From Gliomastix tumulicola (Eukaryota > Ascomycota > Sordariomycetes > Hypocreales > Bionectriaceae), in the NCBI GenBank assembly GCA_001599755.1, contig BCHX01000008.1:868001-932000 (forward strand): a DNA stretch of 64,000 nt. Reading direction: 5' to 3'. The notes beneath the pieces are model-generated. The model was given only the letters and a program-made list of their open reading frames with translations, did not search any database and was not told the DNA's origin. How positions within the stretch are numbered: position 1 is the first letter of the stretch; every line of letters begins with the position of its first letter. Position numbers and translations under genes: made by a program. This document shows positions 1 through 15,254 of this stretch, one piece after another.

Positions 1-296
1 GTGTAAGACTTAGATATTAAAAGGTAAGTAAAGTAAGTATTATAGTAAATAACCTTATTAATAGCTAAGGTTATTCTATATATATTAACTAGGTAATAAC
101 TATAGTATATATATATAGTATAGCTTATAGTTATAGTAAGCTATAGTCTTATAGAGATTATAATCTATAAATTACTAAGGTGGGATTACTATTAGGTATA
201 ATCTAATATAGGTAATTTATTATAATTAGAGGAAAAAGTGGGGTATATGTAATAAGTGTAGCCTCTCTTAGAGTAGCTAAGTATTAGGTTATAATA
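1..296 (-). repeat. 3' LTR of E1, truncated by window start
   Basis: Matches 6984-7279 base for base apart from C-to-T and G-to-A type differences. The right-hand LTR probably starts about 121 bp further left (6863), so this copy should begin outside the window. It is followed by a pyrimidine-rich tract, the complement of a polypurine tract, which makes it the 3' LTR of a minus-strand element. Confidence 0.85.
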
Positions 297-3200
297 TAAT
301 CCTCCCCCTCCTAAGGTTTCATTTTAAAACCTTAGTAATTTATAAGTTCCTTTTTCCTCCTTCCCTCCCTTATAGCTAACTATTATATTAGGTTATATCT
401 CTAAGTGTTATATACTCTCCTCTAAGACTTTTACCTATCTCCTTCTTACTAAGTAGATTTTCACTAAAGGTATTAAAGTAATACCCTACTAGTATTATTT
501 TCACCACTAGAAGATATATAAAATATTACTAGGCTTATTATAATACACTAAATATATTTATTGTGGTTAATCTTATAGTAGTACTTCTATTATAGCATCT
601 TATATATATCCCCCTTCTCTCTTTATTATTCTTTTACTAACCCCTCCTCTAGTCTCCTACTCTTTATTATAGGGTTAGTATATTAATATTAATCTTTCTA
701 AAGTGGAAGTAGAGCTATAGGAGGCCTTATCCTAAATCTCTTAGCTATACTAGTAGTAGGAGTTCTTATAGAAGTAGTCTATTAAATTATTTACTTAGGG
801 TATAAGGGATTTAGATAAAGAGGATAATATTACTACTTAGGAGGAATCTATTTTAATAGAGCAGTAGGTGGTTAGCAAGGTGTAGTCCCTTGATGCTTTT
901 AGCCTAGTAGACTAGTCTACTATTAACTTATCTAGTTTTAATATTAGTGAAACTATTATAGAAGGCGCTAGGCCTTCTTTAGGTACCTAGTGGGTTTCTA
1001 TTAGTTATTTTTATTACTATATCCTTTCTATTTAACTAAGTATTTAATTTCTCTATTAATTTATTTTTTATTAAGGATAGCTTTAACCTTATACTCTTCC
1101 TTATAAACTTTAATTTTAAGTTATAGTGTGATAATAATGGTGTCCTTAGGGGCTAGTTCTAGAAGTGAAATATAAAAAATAGAATATATATATATTTCTT
1201 TTAGTAATAAGAGTTTATAGTTAAATATTAAAATTTTCTTTTTAATTTAAAATAGTCTAAGTTTTTTATAATCTAGTTTATTACTTAGTTATATTATCTC
1301 TATTCCTCTATGTAGTAGGTAGACCATATCTCCCTTCTTAAGGTTTAGTCCCTTAAGCCTATTCTAGTTATAGTACTTAGATATTTATTCCTAGATAAAC
1401 TCTAGTTATCTCCTTATTTTTTTATAAAATGCTTATAATTATTCTATAGTAAGGATTACTTTTTCTATAAGTAGTCCTTTTTATAGTATTTTATTAATTT
1501 TAGGCTTAAATCTATAATTAGTGTAGAATAATAATATTTATATTAACTCCTAGTATATTAAGTTATAGGTAAATTAGGCTTATAATAATATCTCCGCCTA
1601 ATTATTTTAGTTATAATTAATATAGTATCTTAAATACTACTTAAGTGTCTAATTAAGTTATTCTATTTATTTATCTATTTATAGGTGTTATACTATACTT
1701 AATTTATAGTTAATACTAAGTTATATTATAAGTACTTGCTAAAACTTAAAGGCAAATATTATTTCTTTATCTAAGATAATTTTATTAGGTAGTCTATAGT
1801 TAGCTACTATAACTTATAGGAAATAGTATATAAGTGTAGCTATATTACTTGATTCTCTATATAGGATAAAGTATTTATACTTAGTTAGTTTATTAGTGAC
1901 TATTAATATACTATTATAAATTTCTTCTAATCTAGGTTCTTTAAATCCTAGTAGCTTGGTAATATAGTTAAATATAATTAATCCCTATAGTTATGTAGGC
2001 ACTAGTAGTAGCTATAGGTGTCCATAAGGCTTATATTATATAGCCTTAGTGAGGTTATATTTATAGTAGGTTTTAACCACTTTCTAGGTGTCTTTCTTTA
2101 GTCCCTTATACTAATAGTTTTATTATATTTATTTATAGGTTCATTAAATCCCTTAATATCCACTGGTTAGCTAACTATATATATATTAGATGATTTTTTA
2201 GTATAGGGGTTTAGGTATCTATATCTTGATTTTTTCTTCACTATCCTCTATAAGAGGTGCCTTGGAATTCTCTATAGAATATTTATTTAGTACTCCTCCT
2301 AGGTATTCCTTTACCTATTAAATAATTTAGTTATAATATTCTTTATTAGGTTTAATATAGTAGAGTATTCCAAGCTCTATTTATTCTAATACTCCTTTAT
2401 TATTTAGGCGTAGGATCTATCCTTAGATAACTAGTTGTTTATTATTATAGTTAAATTATTAGCTTAAGGTGTTAGCTCTACTGTTTTCTAATCCCTTATA
2501 GTGGATAATCTTAAAGTCAAATTTAGTGAGTATTTTAGTATATTTATTTTATTATTTATTAAGTTTTTATATAGTTATAAAGAATATAATATTCTTATAA
2601 TTAGTGTATATAGTAGTTTAGTGCTTACTACTATAGAGGTAGTGCTAGAATTCCTTGAAGCTTGTAACTATTACTATAAATTCCTTATTATAGATAGGGT
2701 AATTAAGCTTAGGTCTATATAGCTTCTATAAGAAAAAGGCTACTAGTTATAGTTATCCTTAGTCATCTTATTATCCTAATACACTAGCTATAGTGAAATT
2801 AAATATATTAGTTTCTAGCTTAACTAGTTTATTTAGATTAAATATAGCTAGTACTAGTTCTTATATAATAGTATCTTTAATCTATTTAAAGGCCTTTTAG
2901 TATTTAGGTGTCTAGGTAAATTCCTTATCTTTCTAGGTTACTAATATTATTAGTGTGGCAATTTTGCTGAATCCCTTAATAAATTGCCTATAGTAGTTAG
3001 TAAGTCTAATAAATAATTAGATCTCTTTAACTAAGGTTAGTGTTTTTTATTCTTTAATTATAGTTATCTTTATAGGTTCTATTATAACTTCTCCTAGTTA
3101 TATAATATAACTAAGGAAAGTGACTTCTTACACATGGAATTAGCTCTTTTCTAGTTCTACTAGTAAATTAGCTTCTTATAAGGTATTTAAGACTTTATAG

Positions 3201-6200
3201 ATGTATTCCTTATACTCTTCTAGGGTATTTAAGAAGATTAGGATATTATTAAGGTAAATCACTATAAATTAATTAAGGTATTTATAAAGTATATAATTAA
3301 TTATTTACTAGAATATAGCTAGTATATTTATAAGGCTAAATAGTATAACTAGATACTTATATAGGCCTCTTTTAGTCCTAAATATAGTCTTCTATTCATC
3401 TCCTTCCTTAATCCTAATAAGGTTATAGGCTCCTTTAAGGTTAAGTATTATAAAGATCTACTTACCTATAAGCTAGTCCCTTAACTTATTAATAAAAGAT
3501 AATAGTATTTAATCCTTTTTAGTAATTATATTAAGTCTATAGTAATCTACCACTAGTTATAGCTTACTATTCTTCTTCTTAATAAATATAATAGGGTATC
3601 CTACTATAAATATTAAAGGTTAAATATAACCTTTCTCTAGTATCTTATTTAAGTATTTATCTAGTGCTTCCATCTTATCTAGTGTGAGATTATAAATCTT
3701 ATAAAATATAGGGTTTATTCTATTAATAAGGTTAATTATATAGCTTCACTAGTTATATTATAGTAATTCAGTTAATAGCTATTCCTTAAATAGATCTTTA
3801 TAGATTCTATATTTAAGGGGGATATTTCTTATTCTATCCTTAGGCTATTCCTAAGGATCTTACTTATCCTTATATTAGACTAAGTATACTTCTTTTACAT
3901 AGAAGTATAGTTTTCCTAGGACTTTTTATTTTATTTTTCTTCTAGGTTATAATATTATTAAGGCTATTACTAGGTTATCCTTTTTCTTTATATATTACTA
4001 AAGTATGTATTAAATCGCCTATTTCTCTCAGCAATTAACCTTCCCTAGTTAATTTATCTTAAGTTTAGATCTAGTTTCTTCCAGTTCCTTATTATTAGGT
4101 GAGCCTATAGTATTCCACTATTATAGTTAGCCTTACTCCTAGTTAATATTAGGGTTAATATTTTATAACTATAGAAACCCTAGCACTATATTATAACTTC
4201 TAATTAGTATAATATTAAAGGTTATATTAGTGCTTTCTCCTAAGATATTAATAGTAACTTAATTAGTTTCCCTATTAACCATCCTATTATTATAAGCCAC
4301 TAGTTATCCTTTAATATTTAGAAGTAGGTATAGTCTTAACTTTATACTCTATGGTAGGTGGTATTAATTTACTACTACTATTATAATGTAGTTATTCATC
4401 ACCCTATTATCCACTAGTGTATTTAAGTAATATCCCTATATCTAGACTTCTAAGGTTAGTTTTCCTACTAGTGCCTATATAGTGTCCTCTATTCTATATA
4501 GGTTCCTTGGGTTTTCTCCCTAATTAGTTGCCCTTTCTATTAGTGTTTCCTAGATTAGTTATATTATTTATATAGGTATATTATCTATAGTATATCTCAC
4601 TTTACACCCTTATGGTGTTCCATAGTAGGTTTTCATAATCTCGTAATATTATTACTACTATTAGGATATGCCTTTTTAGGTATTAAAGTTAAAACCTTCT
4701 TATTCTATTTATTTAAGTTCTTCCTTAACACTATCCTTATTAATATCTAGGTAGCACTATTCATAGGCGTGGATATTCTAGTAGATCTATGTGGCTGTCT
4801 ATAGCTCGTCATCTAGTACTATAAACCTAGGCTTCTACTTGCGCTATTTCTTACTATATTTATAGTACTCCATATACTTTTATCTTATAATACTAATCTT
4901 CCATCTCTATTCTAGGTTACCTTCCCATGTGTCTTCGTGGAATCTATTAAAGATTATTTCTTAGAGGTATATATATATTTAATCCTTTAAGGCTTCTCGT
5001 AGACACACGCCATATTAGATTATCATTTAGATAAACTTATATATGTGGTTTTTAGTATTCCTTCTTTTCTCTCTAGCCTATTAGTTATCCTTCTAGTTAT
5101 ACTATTAAGAGATTTTTTCCTTATTATACACTTTATAATAGTGGTTATTATAGTCCAATGTGGCTACATCTTCCCAGCAGCTATATTGCCCGCTGAGCTT
5201 AAGCTAGATAATATTTATATCTAGCTAATTATACACTTAGTATCCTCTTATCTAGTTCCACTAGTAAGGGTCAGGGTATACTTATCCACCTTATATAGAG
5301 TAGGCCCTATTCTTAGCCTTCTCTTTAGTATAGTCCTTATATATATTATTAAAGCATGAAATCCATATAAGGTTAGTGTAGTCTTTATAGCTAATACTAA
5401 GTGTAGGGTAGTCACTAAATTCTCCTTTAAGGTTTAGTTCCCTTCTAACTATATATATAAGTTTAATAGCTTAGATGGTAATAACCTCATCTCACCTATT
5501 TAGCGTGGGGTTATACCTTTTATTGGGGTCCTTGTTACTAAGGTAAGTACCCTAGGCTAGGTATTTATATTCCTTATTATTATTATCATTATCTATAGTG
5601 TACTTATTATATTCTTAATCCTATAAGTACTTATTACTATATTCCTATATATTAATTTCTTGTAGCTTCTATCTATTAATCTTCTTTATATCCCTATAAG
5701 TAATATAGTTATAGTCTATACACTTAGGCTATAGGAGTAGGTTATATTTAGGGGTATATTTAGTTATTATAGGTCCTATGTAAGTCCTATATGAGGTATT
5801 ATAGTTAGGTCTTTTAATAACTCTTACTTCTTTTAGTTTTTCTATAGTTCTAGCTTCTTAGGTCTAGCTATTATCTTATTTCTTCTACAAGTAGTATTCT
5901 CACTAGTAGTATCCCTTCTTACTATAGTTATAGTAAGTAATATTCTTTTTATTATTCTTAGGCCTTCTATATTTAGTAGTATTAAGCTCTATAGGTCTTA
6001 TATAACCTTAGTTACTATATATAGTGCTATTAAGATTATAGTACTATTTATTCCTATTATTCTATTACTTCTTGCCTTAGTTGGGGAGGTAGTATAGGCT
6101 ATTATATTATCTATATTCTAGATATTATTAGTATAGTTAGTTATTAATTTAAACTACTATTACTATATATTTAGAGAACTTATTAGGTCTCTTTAGTTTA

Positions 6201-6862
6201 TATAATTTATCCTTAACCTCTTCCTTAAGGCTATTATATATAATTATTATAAGTGGTTTATTATCCTAGTTAGTATATAATATAAGCTATTAGATTTTAA
6301 TAATATAATTACTAGCTAATCTAGTTTATTAAAGGTATATAAGCTTTTATTTAGCTTAGTAGACTTTATTTATTATATTAAAGGCCACCTTAATAACTCC
6401 CTTAAATTTAGTATAATTATTAAAGATATTATTAGTTTTATTATCCCTAATATCTTTTTTATTATTAAGGTAGTTATATATCTTAGGTTTAAACTAAGCA
6501 AGGGTGGTGCTAGTAAGGTAACCTCCTATGTATATAACTTTAGCCTTATATTATCCTAGATAGTTAGGGTAGAAACTATATAAGGCTTATAGTTAGGTTA
6601 GGAACCCTTAGAGCTTACCTAGTGCACTATTAAACTTCTTAGGGTCCTTTAGTTTAAGTATCTCACTAGTGTCTTATTATTAATACTATATAATAAAGGC
6701 TTAGGCCTTAGTAAGTTATTAAGTGAGTTTAGTATTAATAGGTCTAGCTAAGGCTAGGTTAGCTGCCTAAGGGTTTAATGTGGCTAGCTAGTTAGTAGCT
6801 ATAGTGTTAGATATTACTTAGTGTATAGATATAGTACTAGTCCTAAATAAGAGCTATTAATA

Positions 6863-7279
6863 TATAATAATTAGGCTTCTAATAGCTATAGGGTAGGTGA
6901 AAGAAGAGTGGGTTTCTAAATAAGCGGGGCTTATTCATAGGATTAGTAGGGTATCTATACTAAATAGTATAGTTATAGTTTAGGTGTAAGACTTAGATAT
7001 TAAAAGGTAAATAAAGTAAGTATTATAGTAAATAACCTTATTAATAGCTAAGGTTATTCTATATATATTAACTAGGTAATAACTATAGTATATATATATA
7101 GTATAGCTTATAGTTATAGTGAGCTATAGTCTTATAGAGACTATAATCCATGGATCACCAAGGTGGGATCACTATTAGGCGTAATTTAATATAGGTGATC
7201 TATTATAATTAGAGGAAAAAGTGGGGTACATGTGATAAGTGTGGCCTCTCCTGGAGCGGCCAAGTGTTAGGTCATGATA
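6863..7279 (-). repeat. 5' LTR of E1
   Basis: About 417 bp. The part 6984-7279 pairs with 1-296. The start at 6863 is inferred from the tataataa junction next to the leader motif, as in the other elements. The last ~140 bp (from about 7140) keep many CA, TG and CG dinucleotides (for example gcggccaagtg), unlike the same LTR portion at 160-296. Confidence 0.75.
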
Positions 7280-7374
7280 ATTAAGCAATGTCCTAAAGGA
7301 AAACCTTACACCTTAGGTGAAAGAAGTTATAACTAGGCTAGGAATCTTATAACTATATAGGTTATTAGTCTATA

Positions 7375-7843
7375 TATGACGAATAGGGTGATCCGTCTAG
7401 TATAGGGTAGTTGGATTAGGGTTTAAATAATATTTTATATTCTTAGAACTCTAGGATATCTTAATTAAGTAGGTAGTAGTTATAGTGAGTAAGTATAAGT
7501 ATTAGTAATACTAGGATTAGTATAGTAAAGGACTCTCTAGGCTTATATACTTATTAGTAAAAGGTACCTCTAAGTAAGGTGCTTTATTAATAGCTAGTAA
7601 GTTATTTAATTTATTTAGGTAATAACTATAATATATATACTAGGTAACCTAAGTATATTTAGTATATATTTTATATATATTTATAAATAACTCCTAAATA
7701 ATTTACTAGGTGTTTATAATTATATCTTAAATACCTCTAGGGTAAGCTTTATAGATTCCTTAAGATGAAATATCCCATGCTTTAGCCTATCTACCTAACC
7801 TATAGGGCCTGTTATCCTATGACTATAGTATTAAGTTATAATA
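7375..7843 (-). repeat. 3' LTR of E2 (469 bp)
   Basis: Starts tatgacgaat, a RIP form of TGTGACGAAC, and ends ttataata, a RIP form of the terminus cgtaaca seen intact in the right copy. Pairs with 14786-15254 over the full 469 bp. Confidence 0.9.
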
Positions 7844-10800
7844 TAATTCCCCCTCTTCTAAGGTCTTTATCCTAAGACCTACTTAAGTGCCACTAGTCCC
7901 ACGTATATTATATTTATATTCTTACTTCCCTATTTATTCTTATTTATACTAATATTATATTAGGTTATATTAAAAAGTTAAAAAAACCTTATAATAGTAA
8001 GAAATACTAGCTATTAAAATTATTATTTATTAATACTCATGGTTTTAAGTATATACTATACTTAAGTTATTTATTAACTAATTCTCCTTATTTTATTATA
8101 TATAATATTTATTATTATAGTGCTTACTTCACTAGTAGCATATCCTATAATTACACTTATATCCTAATAGGTTCTCATAAGCCTTATTTCCCCTTTATAC
8201 ATAGTTTTCTAGCTAATAGTAATTCCTTAGTATAGTGTATTAATAAGGAGCTATTAAGGCTAGACACTAAGGAGGAATAGGTGGAGGAGCTGCTCCTTAA
8301 GCACTAGCGGTAAATTAATAAGGTGTTAACTTAGTTAGCTTATCTATATAAAATAAAGAAACTATTACATATAAAGGGTATAGAAATAATTCATTAGGAT
8401 TTATTATTAATAAAGGAGCTAGAGGAGGAGGAGCAGAAAGAGGTAGAAGAAAAAGCCTAAAAGAAGAAGCTAGAGTAGATGTAATAGCAAGAATAAGAGG
8501 CCCTTACCTAAATACAGTAGGCTTACTCTACTAAGGTATTTAATTAGTCAAGTATTCCACTTAGTAATAACTTATTAGCTAGGTTACTTAAGGGTATTAC
8601 TTAGGGTGATTTTAATAGTACACCATCAGCAGGCGCTAGGCACCCTTTAGATTCTTAACTAGTTCCTAGGTATTATATTCCTTTCTATATCCTTTCTATT
8701 TAACTTTATATTATTCTTTATTATTAATTCTTTATTTATTTAATATTACTTCTACTTTAAATACTTTATTATATACTTTAATATATAAGCATAATATATT
8801 AATTTAGGTGTCTTCTAGCACTAGTTCTAAAAGTGAAATATAAAAAATTAAGTATAACTATATATTTATAGGTAATAAAAGTTAATAGTTAAATATTAAG
8901 ATTTTCTTTTTAACCTTAAAGGGTTTAAGTTTTTTATAGTTTAATTTATTACTTAATTATATTATTATAATCCCTTATTAAAGTAGGTAGATTATCTCTC
9001 CCTCTTTAAAGGTTAATCCCTTTAATCTTCCTTAATTATAGTATTTTACTATATATTCTTATATAAACTTAAGTTATCTTCTTATTTTATTATATAAGTT
9101 AAGTAATTTATATACTATAAGGATAGCTTTCCCTATAAGTAGCCCTTCCCTAGGCTACTTTCACTATATTAGTTTATACCTATAGTTAGCCTTAAAAGGT
9201 GAAACCTTAGTAGACTCTTATAGTACTAAGTTATAGGTAAACTAGGCTATTAATAGGTATTTAATCTAGTTATCTTAATTATAATTAATATAATATTATA
9301 GGTACTACTTAAGTGTCTAGTTAAGTCTTTTTATTTATTTATCTATTTATAGTTATTTTACTATATTAAGTTTATAGTTAACTTTTAATTTTTCTATTAA
9401 ACTTTACTAAAATTTAAATATAAATATTATTCCTTTATTAGAAATAATTTTATTTAGTAGCCTATATTAGCTTACTATTATATATAGAAACTAGTATACT
9501 AGTACTTCTATATTACTTTCTTCTTAGTATAAGATAAAGTATATATACTTTATAAATTAGTTTATAATAATAAATATATTATTATACTTTATATTATCTT
9601 TTAGTTTACTAAAGTATAGTAGTTTTATAATATAATCCTATGTAATAGAGGTTTATAGTCTTATTAGGACTAATAATAGTTATAGTTCTCTATATAGTTT
9701 ATATTATACTAGCTTAGCTAAGTGATACTCTTAGTATTATTATATAATTTAGTTTATATCTTTATTAATTCCTTCCTAGTTATAATATCACTTAATCTAT
9801 TTAAGTATCCTTTATATTCCTAGGTGTCCTATTATTAGATTATTATAAATTTCCTTAATAAGCTAGTCTTATAGTTTTAGTATTACCTATATATATCCTT
9901 TAACTTTATTATACTTCTCTATAGCTCCTAGAATATTATTATCTAATACTAGAGGTATATAGATTAAGTAATTACTATACTATAAGGCTCCCTTAGGTAA
10001 TACCTTATCTTTATATATAATTCCCTATACTTTAATTATATTAGTAATATTATTAGGTGCTATTTTTAGGGTTTCCTTATTACCCTCTTTAATATAAATA
10101 CTAGGTCTATTATTATTCCTAATTAGTAGTGTATAGGTGGTATTAATCTACCTTCCTTTCCTAATTATATTAAGTTAAATTTACTAGATCTTACTATTAT
10201 TAGTTTTTCTAAATACTTATCTTTTTATAATAATATATCCTATATTATACTTTAGTTTTTAGCTTAGTGTATTAGCTCTTCTATTCTTTAATCCTTTTTA
10301 GTAAATAATCTTATAATTAAATTTAGCTATTATTTCTATATAGTAAAGCTACTAACTATTAAGTTCCTATATTATTATAAAGTGTATAATATTCTTATAA
10401 TTAGTATATACTATTACCTTATACTTACTTCCTAGTAGGTAATATTAATACTCCTTAAAGTATAGTATAATTACTAAAAATTCTTTATTATATATAGAGT
10501 AGTTTAGTTCTACTTTATATAGCTTTTATAAAAAGAATATAATAGGTCTAATTCTACTCTAGTTATTTTATTATTCTATTTACCTTATAACTATAAAATT
10601 AAAAGTATCTATTTCTAGTTTAATAGGTTTCTTAGGATTAAATATAATAAGTATAGGCTTTAATATAATATAGTTTTTAATTTTATTAAATACTTATTAA
10701 TATACTAGTGTTTATTTAAACTTTTAATCCTTCTTAATAGCTTCTATAAGTAGATTTATAATTTTACTAAAGTCTTTAATAAAGTATTAATAGTAATTTA

Positions 10801-13800
10801 TAAAATTAATAAATACTTAGATCTCTTTAATAGACTTAGGTTACACCTATTCCTTAACTATAGCCACCTTTGCTAGTTCTATAGTAATCTTATCTAGTTA
10901 AATAATATATTTAAGAAATTCTACTTCTTTTATATAAAAATTACTTTTTTCTAGATTAATAAGTAGATTTACCTCTTATAGCTTTATAAGGGCCTTATAA
11001 ATATATTTCTTATATTACTACTTATTTTTAAAGTAAATAAAGATATTATTAAAGTATATAACTATAAATATATTAAGGTATTCTTATAGTATATTATTAA
11101 TTATTCTCTAAAATATAGCTAGGGTATTAGTAAGCCTAAATAATATAACTAAGTACTTAAAAAGTCTAAATTTAATATAGAATACTATTTTCCACTTATT
11201 ACCTTCCTTAATTTAGATAAGGTTATATACTCCTTTAAGGTTAAGCACTATAAAGATATTACTACTAGTAAGCCTATCTTTAAGCTTATTTATAAATAAT
11301 AGTAGTATTTAGTCTTTCTTTATAATAGTATTTAGTATTTAGTAGTTAATATATAGTTAAAGTTTCTTATTTTTCTTTAGTATAAATATAATAAAGTAGC
11401 CTACTAATAATATTAATTACTAGATATACCCTTTTTATAGTATCTTATTAAGGTACTTTCTTAAAATCTCAAGCTATAGCTAGTTAAGTAGGTATATCTT
11501 GCTAAATAAAGGGTTCTTACTATCTATAATTTTAATTTCATAGTCCTATTTTATATACTTTAGGAGTTTTATCTTAAGTTTATTTATAAATAGCTTCTTA
11601 TAAATATAGTATTATAGTAGAATATACTTTATCTTATTTATAGGGACTTCTTATTTTTCCTATAACTTTTTTTCTATATATAGCTTTATACTTTAAAAGT
11701 AGTACTTTATTTAGTTAAGTACTTACTTCTTAATTTATTATTCTTATTATAAAGTGAGTTTATAATTAGGGTATATTACCATCTAGGTTATTATTATATC
11801 TTATTCCTATCTATTAAGTACTCTTTTAATCCTCCTATTAAGGTCTACTACCTAGGTAGATCTATTATAAAATTTTATCTTCTTTAGATATTAATAGTCT
11901 AGGAGCTCTAATATATCCTATTACACTAAATAGTTATTACTTTAGTTAATTATAGGGTTATTTATCTATAATTATTTAAATCCTAGTATTATATCTTCTT
12001 TATCTAAGTTAAGGATATTAAACTAAATAGGTATCTCTTAGCTAGCTATAGTGTAAAAGAGGTAATTAGTCTCCCTATTTACTACTAGCTTTATTTTTCT
12101 ATATTTAGGCTTAAGTAGGGTGCTAAGTGTCTTAGGCTCCTCCTTCTCATACTATAGTAATTAATATAGGTATACTAGCTTAAGTGAAATAATATTATAG
12201 GTAGCTTCACTATTTAATAATATCTTAAAGTTTTATCCCTATATTTAAACTTCTAAAGTAATACTTATTAGTCTCTTTAGGTCTTTCTATCCACCTTATA
12301 GAGCTCTTAGGTTTATTTAAGGGGTTTATTAGTCTATAGCTTATATTATATTTAATATATTTAATTTTTTTACTTAATTATTATTTTAGTAGTAGATAGG
12401 GATATTATTAAGGGTATAATATACCTTTTCCTATATAGGGTGTCATCTATAGCTATTATAGTAGTTCCTTATAATATATTAGTATTAGTTAAGGTTATCT
12501 AGGGTTCCTCTAAGCCTAGTATTAAAGTTAAATCCCTAGTTCCCTATATAATATAAATCTCTATAGATATTATTAGGGTCTTTATTTAGCCCACATACCT
12601 TATAGGGGTAGTATTTATTAAAGATATCTATAGTAATAGTTTTTCTTAGGGTTTCTTCCTCTAAGAGTATCTCCTATTATTTCTATTTCTTTTATTAATA
12701 CTTCTCTTCTTATTATTATTAGTGTATAAGCACCTATACTTACTCCCTTATAGCTTATTTTTATTATTTATACTATTTATTAACCTTTATTTATTAATAG
12801 ACTTTATAGTATTTATCTTAATAATCCTAGAGGGTGTTAATATCTTAATATCCTTCCTAACCAGTGAGTTATAGTATAGTAATCCTATCTTAAAGGTATT
12901 ATAGCTTATATAGTTAGATTTTATATTCCTAGTAAAGTATTAGTACTAAGCCCTTCCATAGGGGGTATACTATGTTTTTTACCTTATTTTATATATAGTC
13001 CTCATAGGTGTAAGTATAGTAGTTTACCTAAGAGATCTTAATATAATCTTAATATTTAATATTAATTACCTTATTATTATTTAATATATTAATAGGGGTT
13101 ATATATCCTAATTAATAGGCTTCTTCTAGTATATAGGCTGGAATTTAGAGTTACTTACTATATTTATTAGGAAATAGTGCTAACTTCTTAGTAACCTACT
13201 TATTTAATCTAGATTCTTATTATTCTACTTCTCCTCCTTTAAATTCCTCTATATTACATATACTTCCTTTAAAGTAATTATTATTCTTAAGGTAGCTCTT
13301 ATCACCTAAGTTATATTATGCTATACTAAACCTTCTTAGCTAGGTATTAAGTTTATTAGATATATAGATATAGTAGTTATCTTCCTAATATACTTCCTAT
13401 AAGGATAACTTATATACTTTATCCTTTAATATCTCTCTTATAGTATTAAACTTCTTCTTTATTTTCTATTTAATCTACTTTTATATTTATAGGGCTTAGT
13501 CTCACTTAAGTAAGTAATAAATATTAGCCTTATATCCTTATTTTCTATAATTATAGTAGGTAATAGACTAATATCCTTAGTTATTATTTATCTTTTATTA
13601 TAGTGCATCTAGTTCTATAGGACCAGCTCCTATAGTAGCCCTAAATATAGTACTACTTAGATTTTACTTCTAGTTATTAGGGTTTTAATTACCCTGGTTC
13701 TATTAACTATTTTATTAGTACCTGGGGTAGCCCTAGTTAGATCTATATAGTAGCATGTGGTGTTCCTAGCAACCACTTCACTTTCTTTCTATATATTAGG

Positions 13801-14785
13801 CGTACTACTAGTTATTAATCTTAATAACTAGCTTAACCTATTTATTAAAATCTATTAAGAGCTATTACTTATAAGAAAGTTTATCTTTAACTTTATCCTT
13901 AAGTTTATTATATATAATACTAATAAAGTAAGAGTTATCCTAGTTAAGATATATTATAAGGACTTATCCTTTAATAATATAATTTAAGGTAGCTTTAGTT
14001 TATTATAGTTAGTTTAACTTCTAGTAGACCTTCTCTTCTTTATTAATAATACTATAGAGTTAAGTAAGTATATACTTAAATATATTAAAACTACTATATA
14101 GTTTAAGTATAGTATTATTAACTTAATCTTTAATATACTTATCTATTTAAGGCTAGAACTATTATAATAATTTCCCCTTAAAGTAATTAAATATAAATTT
14201 AACCTTATAGGTATTACTAGTAAATAGCATAGGGTAGTATTTAAAGTATATTTTTAGCTTAGTAATAAAGAAGTAGAATTCCTTAGGGCTCCTATTATAT
14301 AACTCTAGAGCTATAGGTTTAAAGATCTCACTAGTCTCCTTACTTCCTTAGGTGGTATATATAGTGCTATATACTTCTTTAAGTTATAATTAGTACTACT
14401 TAATATTATATTCCACCTTACTTTAAAGCTTACTAAGGACTTATTTAAAGTACTTATATAGAGTTTAAAGTTTATACTCCTTCTATTTATTAGTAGCCTT
14501 AAGCTACTCCTAGAGTATATAGAGTAAGGTACTAAATAAGTATATATTATTATTACTTTACTACTAGAGTATTTAAAGGTCTTAGTAAAGTTACTTAATT
14601 TCCTTATTATTAGAGTTATTACTATTATTATTAGTAGGTAAAGTAACTATAAAGGTATCCACTTACTTAAGGTTAATACTTAAGATAGTAGGTGACTTAC
14701 TAGTATTAGAGCTTTTAGTAGTAAATATAGTATCTTAGTATTACTTAGTCTTAATATAGTAGGGTTTAAATAAGAGCTATTAATA

Positions 14786-15254
14786 TATAATAAATAAGGT
14801 AATTTATCTAGTATAAGGTAGTTAAATTAGGGTTTAAATAATATTTTATATTCTTAGAACTCTAGGATATCTTAACTAAGTAGGTAGTAGTTATAGTAAG
14901 TAAGTATAAGTATTAGTAATACTAAAATTAGTATAGTAAAGGACTCTCTAGGCTTATATACTTATTAGTAAAAGATACCTCTAAGTAAGGTACTTTATTA
15001 ATAGCTAGTAAGCTATTTAATTTATCTAGGTAATAACTATAATATATATACTAGGTGACCTAGGTATATTTAGTATATATTCTATATATATTTATAAATA
15101 ACTCCTAAATAATTCACTAGGTATTTATAATTATATCCTGAATACCTCTAGGGTAAGCTTTATAGATTCCTTGGGATGGAACATCTCACACTCCGGCCTG
15201 TCTGCCTAACCCATAGGGCCTGTCATCCTGCGACCGTAGCGTCAGGTCGTAACA
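14786..15254 (-). repeat. 5' LTR of E2 (469 bp)
   Basis: Pairs with 7375-7843. The last ~90 bp (about 15165-15254) are essentially un-RIPped and end gtcaggtcgtaaca, which shows the ancestral LTR end (TGTTACGACC on the element strand). The remainder is AT-saturated. Confidence 0.9.

Larger units (their letters stand above)
1..7279 (-). mobile_element. E1: RIP-degraded Ty3/Gypsy chromovirus, left end outside window
   Basis: Direct repeats of 296 bp at 1-296 and 6984-7279 are the LTRs. The element runs on the minus strand: the polypurine tract (read as pyrimidines, about 300-312) lies just inside the left copy, and the leader motif tattaatagctc lies just inside the right LTR. On the minus strand, RT motifs can be read through stop codons: LNLKGAYNLIRIKEGDE near 3395-3460 and YLNN at 3245-3256. 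CpA and TpG are nearly absent and TpA is everywhere, which is the RIP signature, so no gene here can be functional. Its LTR differs in sequence from those of the other elements, so it is a separate subfamily. Confidence 0.88.
7375..15254 (-). mobile_element. E2: full-length RIP-degraded Ty3/Gypsy chromovirus
   Basis: A 7880-bp element bounded by two 469-bp LTRs and a perfect 5-bp target duplication ctata (7370-7374 and 15255-15259). Minus orientation: the reversed polypurine tract lies at about 7846-7860 and the leader motif just inside the right LTR. On the minus strand the RT core is readable through stops (LNLKGVYN near 11230-11250, YFNN at 11045-11056). The tail near 8700-8790 corresponds to the chromodomain region of element C. 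Heavily RIP-mutated with dense stops; non-functional. Confidence 0.92.

Noticed and set aside
2501..2722. 73-codon open frame in E1
   Set aside because: Lies antisense in a RIP-saturated element, with low-complexity Ile/Leu/Tyr composition; chance opening.
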